Of a stretch of DNA of 64,000 nucleotides, positions 17,069 to 26,134 are shown piece by piece. The translations under genes were made by a program, and so were the position numbers. Every line of letters begins with the position of its first letter. The first letter of the stretch is position 1. The DNA is from Sphingomonas sp. 1F27F7B. Lineage in GTDB: Bacteria > Pseudomonadota > Alphaproteobacteria > Sphingomonadales > Sphingomonadaceae. The notes under the pieces were generated by a model, which was given only the letters and a program-made list of their open reading frames with translations, did no database searches and was not told the DNA's origin. Where the stretch lies: assembly GCF_005503355.1 (NCBI RefSeq), contig NZ_SCMK01000020.1, positions 32,935 to 96,934 of the forward strand, in the 5' to 3' direction.

Positions 17069-17635
17069 ATGAAGCAACGAACCCGGCGGAATGCCGCACA
17101 GAGCCGCGAGACGCTCCTGGCTGCAGCGACCGAGGAGTTCGCGTCCCATGGGCTGGCGGGCGCGCGGATCGACCGGATTGCGCAGGCGGCGGGTATCAGC
17201 AAGCCGATGCTCTACACCTATTTCGGGGACAAGGAGGCGCTCTTCGATGCCGCGCTGACGCAGGAAGTGATGGACGCGGCGCAGGCCGATCGCTTCGATC
17301 CCAATGATCTTGAGGGTTATGCGGGGCGCACCTATGACTTGCTGGTCGAACGCCCGCGCCTGTGGAGGCTGCTGACCTGGCATCATTTGGAGCGTGGCCA
17401 GGATGTTCTGATGCTCCCGGCCGGCGAGGTCCTTCTCGGGGAGAAGCTGGACGGGATCGCAGCGGCGCAGGCCGAGGGGCGGATCGTCGCCGACTTCACG
17501 CCCCTGGATGTCGTCCGGCTTGTCGCCGCCCTCACCCAGCTCTGGTGCATGACCGGAGCTGCACGCGACGCTGCCGAGCACGCGGCGCGCCGGGCGACGA
17601 TCATGCGGGCGGTGGGGCGACTGCTGCGCGTGTGA
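17069..17635 (+). CDS. TetR-family transcriptional repressor
   Basis: A 188-residue regulator. The N-terminal helix-turn-helix is at about residues 10-55 (TLLAAATEEFASHGLAGARIDRIAQAAGISKPMLYTYFGDKEALF); the rest is the variable ligand-binding helical domain. I chose ATG 17069 because GGAGGTGTG lies directly in front; an in-frame ATG at 17054 would place that ribosome site inside the gene. It is divergent from the SDR gene, with a palindrome between them. Confidence 0.88.
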   Translation: MKQRTRRNAAQSRETLLAAATEEFASHGLAGARIDRIAQAAGISKPMLYTYFGDKEALFDAALTQEVMDAAQADRFDPNDLEGYAGRTYDLLVERPRLWRLLTWHHLERGQDVLMLPAGEVLLGEKLDGIAAAQAEGRIVADFTPLDVVRLVAALTQLWCMTGAARDAAEHAARRATIMRAVGRLLRV

Positions 17636-18312
17636 TCGTGCGAGGCGCGAGCTGCACGCCCGCGCGCCGACCGGGACACAGCAAGCATTTTTCGCAACCT
17701 GCCGTACTGCCCAGCGGCAAAATCAGGGCGGCTCATGCACAAGCCGGCCCGTCGGCTCCGCGGATGCGATCGACGTTCGAGGACTGCGCCGCCACTGCCG
17801 AACCGGATTGGATCATCGCCAAGTGACCCAGTGGCTGCGCGACGATCTCAGGTCGCCGGACTCGTCGCACGACGTTTCGTCAGGAGTCGTTTCATCTGCC
17901 TCAAAAGGCGAACCTGCGGCTCAATCCGGAAGAAGGCGCGACACATCCAGGAAACGAGGATCAAATGCGGTCCGCATCGGTATTACTTTCCCTGGCGCGT
18001 GCAAGCTCAGCAAAGGACTAATGTTCCCGGAGCATCTCTAGCGCTATACCTAGGTATATCACGCCGACACCAATAACATGTGATCATGCCGCTTCGCATT
18101 CTTGCCGGCCAAATGTCCCGATCATCAAATCGAAGCGTGCGAGGCTGTATTACGATATGATATTCTATCTCCTATCTCAGCAGCTTTGCAAATGAGCGCT
18201 CGCAAAAATATCTCTTCAGTCATGAGGGTTCGACGTCTGGCGTGCGTATTATAGCTATATCTATATCTAAATTTCACGAGAATAAGGTATTGGAAAAACA
18301 GGAAAAATACTG
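17636..18312. other. Long AT-richer intergenic region before the TonB receptor
   Basis: No convincing gene on either strand. GC content drops clearly from about 18060 on, unlike the rest of the window. A perfect 14-bp palindrome TATACCTAGGTATA lies at 18045-18058; a related TATACCTAAGTAT occurs near 16070. The function of either is unknown. The 3' end holds the promoter and operator of the TonB-dependent receptor. Confidence 0.5.
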
Positions 18313-18335
18313 TTGACCTGTATATACAACTGATG
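18313..18335 (+). promoter_or_regulatory. HutC-type operator overlapping receptor promoter
   Basis: TGTATATACA (18319-18328) is an exact copy of the TGTA-N2-TACA core bound by HutC-family GntR repressors. It immediately follows a -35-like TTGACC (18313-18318), 46 bases before the receptor start. A related TGTATAGTCA lies on the minus strand just before the HutC-like gene (about 23329-23338), suggesting autoregulation. Confidence 0.6.
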
Positions 18336-18373
18336 TTGTCTGTGGCTGTTCTAAAACGTCAGGGGGATTGCAC

Positions 18374-21076
18374 ATGACCATCAGGATGGCCCTGCTCGGC
18401 AGCGCCGCCATCGTCGCGGGCTACGCCGCGCCGGCTCTCGCTCAGGCCGATCCGACACCGCAGCCAAAAGCACAAGTCCTGGGGGATGACAGCGACATCG
18501 TCGTTACCGGCTCACGAATCCGTCGGCAGGATCTGGCCGGGGTTGGACCGGCCACCGTGGTCACCGCCGAGCAGATCCAAAATACCGGCATCGTCAATAT
18601 CGAAACCGCCTTGCAGCGTTTGCCGGCCAATGCCGGCTTCGCGGGCAACCAGACATCGGCCTACTGGACCAACAACGGTTATGGCACTGCTCAGGTCAAT
18701 CTGCGCGGCCTCGGCATCAAGCGCACACTCGTGCTCCTCAACGGCCGACGCCTCGTCGCGGGCGGCACCGGCGCCAATTCCTCACCCGATCTCAACATGA
18801 TCCCGGTCGTGGCGCTGGCACGCACCGATGTCCTCAAGGATGGCGCGTCCGCTATCTACGGGGCCGATGCCATGGCCGGCGTGGTCAACCTTGTCACGCG
18901 CACCGATTATGAAGGCCTGGGTCTCAGCGTCCGACAAGGCATTACCGAGCGCGGCGACGGCTCCGATCTCACCGCGGACCTACTTTGGGGCATTCGCAAC
19001 GATCGTGGCGGGTTCATGGCAGCAGTCACCTACCAGAAGACCAGCGCCGTCAACATGGCCTCGCGTGCGCCCTGCTCGCTCGCTGAAACGACGCCGGGCT
19101 CGCTGAGCTGCGTCAACAGCGCCTCGACGATCGGCGGACGCGCGGTGCTGCCCAACGGCCAACAGATCAACTTCAACCAGGTACCCGGAGGGAACGGGAA
19201 CTTCTACGAGCCTTACAGTCCCGCCAAGCACAACTTCAACTCGAACCCGTTTCTCAATGCGGTCAGCCCAGTCGAGCGCGTCAGCACGGCCTTCTTCGCG
19301 GACTATGCGCTGACCGACGGTATCCAGGCGTTCGGCGAGTTCCTCTATACGTTCCGCAAGTCGAATCAGATCGCGACACCCGGCACGCTGCGCAATCTCT
19401 CGATACCAGCCAGCAATCCGACCAATCCGACCGGCCAGAACCTGGTCCTGGCCCAGCGCCGCCTCGCCGAACCCGGCGCGCGCCACTTCTTCCAGGAGAC
19501 CGATACCTGGCAAGGCACCTTCGGGCTGCGCGGCAAGCTGGCGAACGACTGGGCCTGGGAAGTCGCGGGCAGCTTCGGGCGTAACACGGCCGTCGACGGC
19601 TCGACCAACATCGCCAATCTCGAGCGCGTCGCGAACACGCTCGACAGGAGCAAATGCTCCAGCACGGCGGGCGCGGCCATCCCCTGCGGTGACTATCTTG
19701 GGTTCGGAGACCTGACACCTCAGGTTCTGGATTATATTCTGTTCACCTCGCGCGATCGCGGAGGCAACGAACTCGGCACGGTCACGGCTGACCTCAACGG
19801 CGATCTCTTCTCCCTTCCAGCCGGCGCGGTGTCCTTCGCCACCGGCGTGGTCTATCGGCGCGAAAAAGGCTGGCGCGATCCCGACCCGTTGACGGTGCTC
19901 GGCGTGGCGAACGTCAATCAGCAGGATCCTATTTCGGGCTCGAGCACCGCCAAGGAAGCCTATCTCGAGCTATCGGTGCCGGTGCTTGCCAACACAGCTT
20001 TCGCCAAGGCGCTCACGCTCGATGGCGCAGTCCGCTACTCAGACTATAATCTCTTCGGGAGCGACTGGAATTACAAGCTCAGTGCCGACTGGGTAGTCAA
20101 TGACAGCATCCGTCTGCGCGGCACTTATGGGACGGGCTTTCGCATTCCCAACGTGCCGGAGCTTTTCGGCGGCGTCTCGGAAGGCAATCTGACCACGACC
20201 GATCCCTGCTCGCGCTACACCTCCAGCGGCAACGTGACCTTGATCGCCAATTGTCAGGCGTCCGGTGTGCCGGCCAACTATACGCAGCTCGGCACCACGA
20301 TCCTCACCACAGTGGGCGGTAACCAGAGCCTTCGGCCCGAAAGCTCCACGACCTGGACCGTTGGTACGGTGATATCGCCGCGCGGCATCATCCCAGGGTT
20401 GTCGCTGACGGCAGACTGGTTCGACATCAAGATCAAGGACGCGATCCGGGCCATTCCCGGCTCGACCAAGCTCGCAGTCTGCTATGCGAGCCAGAACCTG
20501 TCGCACCCGTTCTGCAGCGACTTTACGCGCAGCGCGCTGACCGGCGAGGTCACTTACCTCTCCGCCCAGCCCATCAACACCGGCCGCGAGGAGATGAATG
20601 GTCTCGATCTGGGTCTGGTGTACAGTGGTGCGGTGGGCGAGGTGAAGATCTCCTTGGATCTCAACATGACCTATCTCAACAAATATGTCGTAAACCCCTT
20701 CCCCGGCGGCGCGCCGATCTATTTCGACGGGTTTATCGGGGGCGGCAATGGCGGCTATCCGAAATGGCGTGGTTATGGCGTGCTGACGGCGGAAAAGGAC
20801 GGCATCAGCGCGACCTGGTCGACACAATGGATCGGCAAGGCGACCGACTTCAACGCATCGGCCGGCGACATCGGCTACCGCACGCCGAACGTCTTCTACC
20901 ACAATCTTCAGCTTGCCTTCGCGATCGACGAGAAGACACGTTTCCAGATCGGGGCCGATAATCTGTTCGACCGCAAGGCGCCCTATATCCAGAGCTTCAC
21001 CGATGCCAACACCGACACGATGACCTATGATCTGCTCGGACGGCGCTTCTACGCCGGCTTCCGAACCGCGTTCTGA
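18374..21076 (+). CDS. TonB-dependent outer-membrane receptor
   Basis: About 900 residues. The signal peptide ends at ALAQ, followed by a TonB-box-like stretch (DIVVTGSRI), a plug domain (ATVVTAEQIQNTGIVNIETAL, then RGLGIKRTLVLLNGRR and DGASAIYGADAMAGVVNLVT) and a 22-strand beta-barrel ending in Phe. ATG 18374 follows AGGGGG; a TTG six bases upstream is less likely. It imports an unknown ligand using TonB energy. The two PepSY membrane proteins directly behind it and the HutC-like repressor form one probable regulon. The ligand could be a metal chelate or a histidine-related compound; the sequence alone does not say. Confidence 0.92.
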   Translation: MTIRMALLGSAAIVAGYAAPALAQADPTPQPKAQVLGDDSDIVVTGSRIRRQDLAGVGPATVVTAEQIQNTGIVNIETALQRLPANAGFAGNQTSAYWTNNGYGTAQVNLRGLGIKRTLVLLNGRRLVAGGTGANSSPDLNMIPVVALARTDVLKDGASAIYGADAMAGVVNLVTRTDYEGLGLSVRQGITERGDGSDLTADLLWGIRNDRGGFMAAVTYQKTSAVNMASRAPCSLAETTPGSLSCVNSASTIGGRAVLPNGQQINFNQVPGGNGNFYEPYSPAKHNFNSNPFLNAVSPVERVSTAFFADYALTDGIQAFGEFLYTFRKSNQIATPGTLRNLSIPASNPTNPTGQNLVLAQRRLAEPGARHFFQETDTWQGTFGLRGKLANDWAWEVAGSFGRNTAVDGSTNIANLERVANTLDRSKCSSTAGAAIPCGDYLGFGDLTPQVLDYILFTSRDRGGNELGTVTADLNGDLFSLPAGAVSFATGVVYRREKGWRDPDPLTVLGVANVNQQDPISGSSTAKEAYLELSVPVLANTAFAKALTLDGAVRYSDYNLFGSDWNYKLSADWVVNDSIRLRGTYGTGFRIPNVPELFGGVSEGNLTTTDPCSRYTSSGNVTLIANCQASGVPANYTQLGTTILTTVGGNQSLRPESSTTWTVGTVISPRGIIPGLSLTADWFDIKIKDAIRAIPGSTKLAVCYASQNLSHPFCSDFTRSALTGEVTYLSAQPINTGREEMNGLDLGLVYSGAVGEVKISLDLNMTYLNKYVVNPFPGGAPIYFDGFIGGGNGGYPKWRGYGVLTAEKDGISATWSTQWIGKATDFNASAGDIGYRTPNVFYHNLQLAFAIDEKTRFQIGADNLFDRKAPYIQSFTDANTDTMTYDLLGRRFYAGFRTAF

Positions 21077-21086
21077 AGGGCAGCAC

Positions 21087-21791
21087 ATGGCAATTCGCTG
21101 GCCTTTGGTCATCCGCCGGACGCACAAGTGGCTGGCCCTGATCGTCGGCGTCCAGGTTCTGCTCTGGACGCTGACCGGCTTCTATATGGTGGCCGTCCAT
21201 ATCGACATCATCCATGGCGACGATCTGGTCCGCCCACCGGTCGTCGCCCCCATCGACCTTGCGAGCTTCGTCCCGCCGGCGCGGATTGTTCAATCGGCTC
21301 CCGACGCGTCCGAGATCCGCCTGCAACGGTTCATGGATCAGCCCGTCTGGCGCGCGCAAACCTCGGGTGGTCCAAGACTCTTCGATGCAGGTTCGGGACA
21401 GCCCATCCCCGATTTGAGCGAGGCACAAATCCGCGCCGCCGCTCGGCGCATCTACAGCGGCACCGGGGACATCGTCGCAGCCCGGCTGCTGACGACGGCG
21501 CCACTGGAAATGCAGGCGCGCAAGCCTCCCTATTGGCAGGTCGAATTCGATGCCTGGAACCGGCCAACCCTGTATCTCTCTCCGCAGACCGGTGAGCTGA
21601 TCTCGCGCCGCCATGCGCTGTGGCGCGTGTTCGATTTCGCGTGGATGCTGCACATCATGGACTATGACGATCGCTCCGACGTCAACAATCCGCTGCTGCG
21701 CGTGGCGACCTGGAGTGCCCTTGCCATGGCGCTGGCCGGGGCTTGGCTGCTGCTTTGGTCGTTCCCGCGGCGCAGGAAGAAGAAGGCATGA
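21087..21791 (+). CDS. PepSY-associated membrane protein 1
   Basis: A 234-residue protein: a short cytosolic start, a membrane helix at about 16-36 (WLALIVGVQVLLWTLTGFYM), a periplasmic PepSY-like region, and a C-terminal membrane helix (about 205-228) followed by a basic tail. The pattern RxHKWxxLIxGVQxLLWxxTG is typical of PepSY_TM proteins found next to TonB receptors, some of which act as ferric-siderophore reductases. The next gene starts in its stop codon (ATGA, 21788-21791). The two proteins are paralogues and probably form a heteromer. Confidence 0.85.
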   Translation: MAIRWPLVIRRTHKWLALIVGVQVLLWTLTGFYMVAVHIDIIHGDDLVRPPVVAPIDLASFVPPARIVQSAPDASEIRLQRFMDQPVWRAQTSGGPRLFDAGSGQPIPDLSEAQIRAAARRIYSGTGDIVAARLLTTAPLEMQARKPPYWQVEFDAWNRPTLYLSPQTGELISRRHALWRVFDFAWMLHIMDYDDRSDVNNPLLRVATWSALAMALAGAWLLLWSFPRRRKKKA

Positions 21792-22522
21792 AGAAAATCC
21801 GGTTCACCCCGCTCTTTTTTCGGCGCATCCACAAATGGGTCGGCCTGATCCTGGGCGTGCAGTTTCTCCTTTGGGCTCTGAGCGGCTCGATGATGGCCTT
21901 GCTCGATCAGGAGAAGGTCGGCGGACACAGTGCGCAGGCCAGCCATCAGCACGCCCTACCTGCCGGTGACTATATTGCGCCGGCAAAGCTCGCTCTTGAT
22001 GGTCCCGTGCTCGGCATCGCCTTGCGGTCCCTTGCCACACGCCCCGTCTACGAGCTTCGATCCACCACGGGCACGCGGCTAATCGACGCGACGAGCGGCG
22101 CCCCGGTTCGGGTCGACGAGCAGGTCGCGCGCGACGTCGCGACGATGGTGAATGAAGCACCGATCCGCAAGGCAACGTTGCTCGCCGAACCGAATGTGGA
22201 AGCGCGCGAGCACGAAGGCACCATGTGGCGACTGGATTTCGCGGACGCAGAGAACAGCAGCGCCTACATCTCCGCCGACACCGGCCGATTCCTGGTCATG
22301 CGCGGCGACACATGGCGCACCTGGGATTTCTTCTGGATGCTCCACAATATGGACTATGTGAACCGCACCAGCTTCAATCACCCGCTGATCGTCTTCGTTG
22401 CGTTCGGTACTTTGTGGCTGTCGGGGACGGGCTTCTACCTGCTGTTTAAGAGCTTCAGTCGCGCCGACGTGCGATGGTTGCGGCGCAGGCGCAAATCGGC
22501 CGTCAAGTTGGGCGCGGGCTGA
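21788..22522 (+). CDS. PepSY-associated membrane protein 2
   Basis: A 244-residue paralogue of the preceding gene. The N-terminal helix follows RRIHKWVGLILGVQFLLWALSG; a periplasmic PepSY-like part includes a DATSGAPVRVDE stretch; a C-terminal helix near 198-222 is followed by a basic tail. Conserved His/Met near the membrane edges (WMLHNMDY here, WMLHIMDY in the first copy) may bind haem or metal. It ends 3 bp before the convergent HutC-like gene. Confidence 0.85.
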   Translation: MKKIRFTPLFFRRIHKWVGLILGVQFLLWALSGSMMALLDQEKVGGHSAQASHQHALPAGDYIAPAKLALDGPVLGIALRSLATRPVYELRSTTGTRLIDATSGAPVRVDEQVARDVATMVNEAPIRKATLLAEPNVEAREHEGTMWRLDFADAENSSAYISADTGRFLVMRGDTWRTWDFFWMLHNMDYVNRTSFNHPLIVFVAFGTLWLSGTGFYLLFKSFSRADVRWLRRRRKSAVKLGAG

Positions 22523-22525
22523 TCG

Positions 22526-23326
22526 CTAGGTCCCAACAGAAAAAGCCGCCGATAGCTCGAACCGATTGCCCGGGTGCGTGAGCCAAGCGTGCGATACGAG
22601 ACGTCCGCGACTCCAGGTTCTGCGCGTCATCATTAGCACTGGTTCTCCTTCAGCGAGGCCCAGCATTGTTCGCATGGCTGTATCCGGCATCGCCGCGCAC
22701 ACCCGGTGCTCTACTCGCTCGAGCGGGGCAACACGTGTCAGATATTCATTCGGCGTCGAGGCGCTGAAATCCCTCTCTCCGTAGCGTGGCGCAGCAGATG
22801 CCAGCACAAAGCGCTCCTCGACCTGAATTGGGAATTCGGTCTCGTGATGGACGATAAGCGAATGGAAGAGGCGCGTGCCCAAGCCGACTTCCAGCAGAGC
22901 TGCCCTTTCCGCATCAGCCCGTATCTCGATATTATAAATGACGCGCGCGCGATAGGCGTGGCCCCTGCCGCGCACCTCCTCCGCGATGTTGCGGATCTCG
23001 ATCAGCTGCCCGATCGGCCGGGGCTCGGCGACAAAGCTGCCCCGCCCCGCCCGCCGTACCACGACACCGGCCGATTGCAGTTCCCGCAACGCCCGGTTTG
23101 CGGTCATGCGCGAGACTTTGAACGTCTCGACGAGCTCGGCCTCTGACGGCGTCTGGTCGCCGGGCTTCAGGCGACCTTCCCGGATGTCCTCGAAAATGCT
23201 GTCTTTGATCGCCACATAGCGAGGTTGCTTCTCCGCACCGGCAGCGTCGACCGCGGGTTCGCCCACAGAAGCAGCTTTCGTCCGGGGAGCGGATGCGCGG
23301 CTATGGGGGCGAGCGGGAGCATGCAT
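22526..23326 (-). CDS. HutC-type GntR-family repressor
   Basis: About 266 residues. The GntR winged helix is at about 40-105 (YVAIKDSIFEDIREGRLKPGDQTPSEAELVETFKVSRMTANRALREL), and a UTRA effector domain follows to the end. The arrangement is that of HutC, which responds to urocanate in histidine catabolism. No hut enzyme genes are in this window. It is convergent with the TonB receptor/PepSY operon, whose promoter has a perfect HutC-style TGTATATACA, so it probably represses that operon. ATG 23326 is preferred over the TTG one codon upstream. Confidence 0.87.
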   Translation of the reverse strand: MHAPARPHSRASAPRTKAASVGEPAVDAAGAEKQPRYVAIKDSIFEDIREGRLKPGDQTPSEAELVETFKVSRMTANRALRELQSAGVVVRRAGRGSFVAEPRPIGQLIEIRNIAEEVRGRGHAYRARVIYNIEIRADAERAALLEVGLGTRLFHSLIVHHETEFPIQVEERFVLASAAPRYGERDFSASTPNEYLTRVAPLERVEHRVCAAMPDTAMRTMLGLAEGEPVLMMTRRTWSRGRLVSHAWLTHPGNRFELSAAFSVGT

Positions 23327-23406
23327 CAAATGACTATACAGGTGGGGGCGAGCAAGTCCCAGTCATTCAAACAGGAAATCACCAGCGAGAGCCGAGGCGT
23401 GCGTGA

Positions 23407-23844
23407 TCAATGCCGCGCGAAGACCTTCTGGCCCGAACTGCCGAACGACACCACCGCATAGGGTTGGCGGGCGGCGCCTGCCACTTCCATGCCCTCCGAG
23501 CCGATCGGCATCCCCGCCACCGCAATGCCTCTGACGCCTACGGGACGGGTTGCCAGCAGGCGCTTGATATCGGCGACCGGGACATGGCCCTCGATCAGAT
23601 AGCCATCAACCATCGCGCTGTGGCAGGATGCCAGCGTGCCCGGCATGCCGGCCCTCCGCTGAAGCGCCCCGCGCGACGCATCGTCGCGCATGACGACCGT
23701 GCGGCCCAGCTTCGCGCGAAGCGCCTGGGCCCACTTCTCACAGCATCCACAACCCGGGTCCCGGTGGACGACGACATCATTCGCCGCAAGCGCTGCGCCG
23801 GGCAGGGCGAGGAACAGCAAGGCGGCAGAAAGACGGGTCTTCAT
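23407..23844 (-). CDS. Periplasmic DUF411 metal-binding protein (CopG-like)
   Basis: A 145-residue exported protein: signal peptide to about residue 21 (ALAAN), then the DUF411 thioredoxin-like fold with a CGCCEKW motif (DPGCGCCEKWA) and later TLASCHSAMVDGYLIEGHVP. The CXCC, Cys-His and EGHVP residues are the usual Cu(I) site in CopG-type proteins. Homologues recur in copper resistance gene sets. It lies 68 bp downstream of the MFS gene of the second copper operon, on the same strand. Confidence 0.9.
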   Translation of the reverse strand: MKTRLSAALLFLALPGAALAANDVVVHRDPGCGCCEKWAQALRAKLGRTVVMRDDASRGALQRRAGMPGTLASCHSAMVDGYLIEGHVPVADIKRLLATRPVGVRGIAVAGMPIGSEGMEVAGAARQPYAVVSFGSSGQKVFARH

Positions 23845-23912
23845 GAACGGCTCCCGGAAGCATGCGATAGGGTTCCTAATGATCTATACGCATTGATGCC
23901 CCCTACCCCTCA

Positions 23913-25154
23913 TCACGCTGAAGATTTCACGATGGCGCGCGGCCTCCAGGCGAGCGGCAAGGACACAAGCAGCGCCAGCGACAGACCACCAATCCCCCAC
24001 AAGACTAAGTGCTGCGCCCCGGGAGCGACGACGGCGATCGCCAGCGGCGCGAGCGCCTGCCCGATGCTGGCGGCGGAATGCTGGAGACCGAGCTTCAGAC
24101 CCGAAGGGGCTGCCGCACCGCTGATCCAGAAGCTGGTGACCAATCGAAGGGTTGCCGAGCTCCAGCCGGCAGCAACGATGATCCCACTGAGTTCGGCCAT
24201 GCTCGCGGCGACAGGGAACAGGAAGAGCGCCGCAGCCAGCAGGCCGAGCGTCAGCCCCGCAAGCCGCCTCGGCATGGTCACCAGCCAATCGAGCCTCGCA
24301 TGGAAGATCTGTGCTGCCAGCATGCCCAATCCGCAGAGACTGAGCATCCAGGCGATCTCTTCGCGGCTCAGCGAAATGACGCTCCGCGTCACCAGGAGAT
24401 TGACATGCATCGCCGCCAGCCCGCCGCCCGCGACGATCGTGACGAAAAGCAGGATCAGCGTCGCGCCGAGCGTCGGCGCGGGCAGGTCTCCGCCATCGAT
24501 GCAAGGTGCACACCAGCGCGGCAGACGCACGGCGCAAAGCGCCGCCCCGACGGCACCGATGCCGAAAGCGAGGATCATGAGGGGAGCGCGGGGCAGGATC
24601 GCGGCCGAGACCTCCGCCACCAGCGGACCGGCGAGATCGCCCAGAAACAAGAAGGCGGTCAGCCAGGTGAAGCGCCGCGCCTGGTCCGCGCGCTCGTTTG
24701 CGGCAAAGCTCGCGCAGAGCAAGCCCAACGGTATGATGGCGGCCGACGCCATCCCCGCCACCAGGCGCAATGCATAAAGCTCAGGCAGCCCGACGAGGCC
24801 GATCGGCGCGGTCACCAGGGCGAGGATGACCAGCGCTGCGCGCAACATCGCCCGATAGTCGACCCGGTCCGCGATCCAGCCCCAGAGCGGCGCCGCCAGC
24901 AAGGCTGCCAGGGGATGGACCGCGGTCAGGCTCGCGACATGAAAATCATGAGCGCTTGACGATAGCGCGCCACGAGCCGGGTCGACCAGTGCCGGAAGGA
25001 AGGCGAGAATGGCCGTCTGTCCCGCCGACGCCGCAGCCGCCGCGAGCAACAAGACGAAAAAGGAGGCCGGCCAGCGACCGTTGGCTTGCGATCCAGCCTT
25101 GTCACGCGGCGCGTTCGCGGTCGACCCCTCGAGTGGCCATCCGCGGATCACCAC
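23913..25154 (-). CDS. MFS transporter at the end of the second copper operon
   Basis: A 413-residue major facilitator with 12 predicted helices and an MFS loop motif (LWGWIADRVDYR) between helices 2 and 3. A CAPC pair sits in the central cytosolic loop (RWCAPCIDGG), which could bind metal. Start GTG 25154 overlaps the copB stop (25148-25150), so it is co-translated with that gene. The substrate is unknown. Position suggests copper, a copper chelate or a metabolite of the dehydrogenases in the same operon. Confidence 0.82.
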   Translation of the reverse strand: MVIRGWPLEGSTANAPRDKAGSQANGRWPASFFVLLLAAAAASAGQTAILAFLPALVDPARGALSSSAHDFHVASLTAVHPLAALLAAPLWGWIADRVDYRAMLRAALVILALVTAPIGLVGLPELYALRLVAGMASAAIIPLGLLCASFAANERADQARRFTWLTAFLFLGDLAGPLVAEVSAAILPRAPLMILAFGIGAVGAALCAVRLPRWCAPCIDGGDLPAPTLGATLILLFVTIVAGGGLAAMHVNLLVTRSVISLSREEIAWMLSLCGLGMLAAQIFHARLDWLVTMPRRLAGLTLGLLAAALFLFPVAASMAELSGIIVAAGWSSATLRLVTSFWISGAAAPSGLKLGLQHSAASIGQALAPLAIAVVAPGAQHLVLWGIGGLSLALLVSLPLAWRPRAIVKSSA

Positions 25155-26134
25155 CAGGCGCGCAAGCCGATCACCAGCCTGTGTTCGGAAGGCCCTTCCC
25201 CGCGCAGGCGACGGAAATCGGCCGTGCCGTCAAATGCGCGCTCCCAGACGAAGCCGATATAGGGCGCGAACTTGCGCGACACCTCGTAGCGCAACCGTCC
25301 GCTCAGCTCGACATTGCTGAAGCCGCTGCCGAGCTGCCGATCGCTCGACCGCTTCGAATAGATATTGGTCTCCACCTGCGGCGTAAGGATCAACCGATTG
25401 GTGAACAAGACCTCATAGGACGCCTTGGCGCGCGCCGCGAGACGCCCATCGGTTCCTACATAGCCGGTGAGCTGGACGTCGAACCAATAGGGCGCCAGTC
25501 CCTCGACGCCGGCGGCCAGCCAGGTGGTCGCACCCTTGCCGAGATCCTGCCTGACCCCGAGCAGCGTGCCCCAGAACGGGTTCTTGCTGTGCCACCACAG
25601 CGCCTCGACGCTGCTCTCCGGATCGAGACGTTGGTCGCGGGAGTTCTTGAGCCCCTGGCTGCGCAGCCAGAGCTTGTCATTGTCCTGACCCTTGGTGACG
25701 AGCACGGTCCAGCCCACGCCCTGACCCTCGTTGCCGCTGGTGAACTCAAGCTCATCGACAAGTATCTTGGGGATTGAGAGCTTGTCGGCCATCTCATAGC
25801 CCGGCAGCGTCGAGTTGCGGTAGCCGTCGGCATAATCGTCCGAGTTGCGCGCGTCCGGCGGGGCCTGGCCGCCCTGCATCGAGCCCATGTCCATCGTGGC
25901 GCCGTTACCGGACGCCTTCGTGTCGGTCATATCCATGCCCGGCATGTCCATGCCCGCATGGTCCTGAGAGCCTTGCGCGGAAGGGGTGTGCTGAGCGGGA
26001 GTGGCCGTTTGGGCAGGGGTGGCGGCGGGCGACGGGGGCGAGGCATCCTGCGCGAGGGCGGGAGCCGTCATCGCCGGCGCCAGGAAGAGGGCAGCGCCAA
26101 GAGCGATGCCGCGCGAGGGGAAAATCCGGATCAT
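25148..26134 (-). CDS. copB: CopB outer-membrane copper protein, second copy
   Basis: A 328-residue CopB. The signal peptide ends at ALAQ, a short Met/His linker follows (DHAGMDMPGMDM), and then the beta-barrel domain (KLWLRSQGLKNSRD, GRLRYEVSRKFAPYIGFVWER). The Met region is much shorter than in the copy at 10745. The ATG overlaps the copA stop as ATGA (26131-26134); the frame continues upstream without a ribosome site and is not used. Expected location is the outer membrane. Confidence 0.92.
   Translation of the reverse strand: MIRIFPSRGIALGAALFLAPAMTAPALAQDASPPSPAATPAQTATPAQHTPSAQGSQDHAGMDMPGMDMTDTKASGNGATMDMGSMQGGQAPPDARNSDDYADGYRNSTLPGYEMADKLSIPKILVDELEFTSGNEGQGVGWTVLVTKGQDNDKLWLRSQGLKNSRDQRLDPESSVEALWWHSKNPFWGTLLGVRQDLGKGATTWLAAGVEGLAPYWFDVQLTGYVGTDGRLAARAKASYEVLFTNRLILTPQVETNIYSKRSSDRQLGSGFSNVELSGRLRYEVSRKFAPYIGFVWERAFDGTADFRRLRGEGPSEHRLVIGLRAWW

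Noticed and set aside
18045..18058. TATACCTAGGTATA palindrome as an operator for the TonB receptor
   Set aside because: It is over 300 bases upstream and has no cognate regulator that I can name; the HutC-like site is much better placed. Kept only as a noted palindrome.
17735..18076. A plus-strand open frame of about 113 codons between TetR and the receptor
   Set aside because: Arg/Ser-rich chance frame with no ribosome site and no conserved motif.
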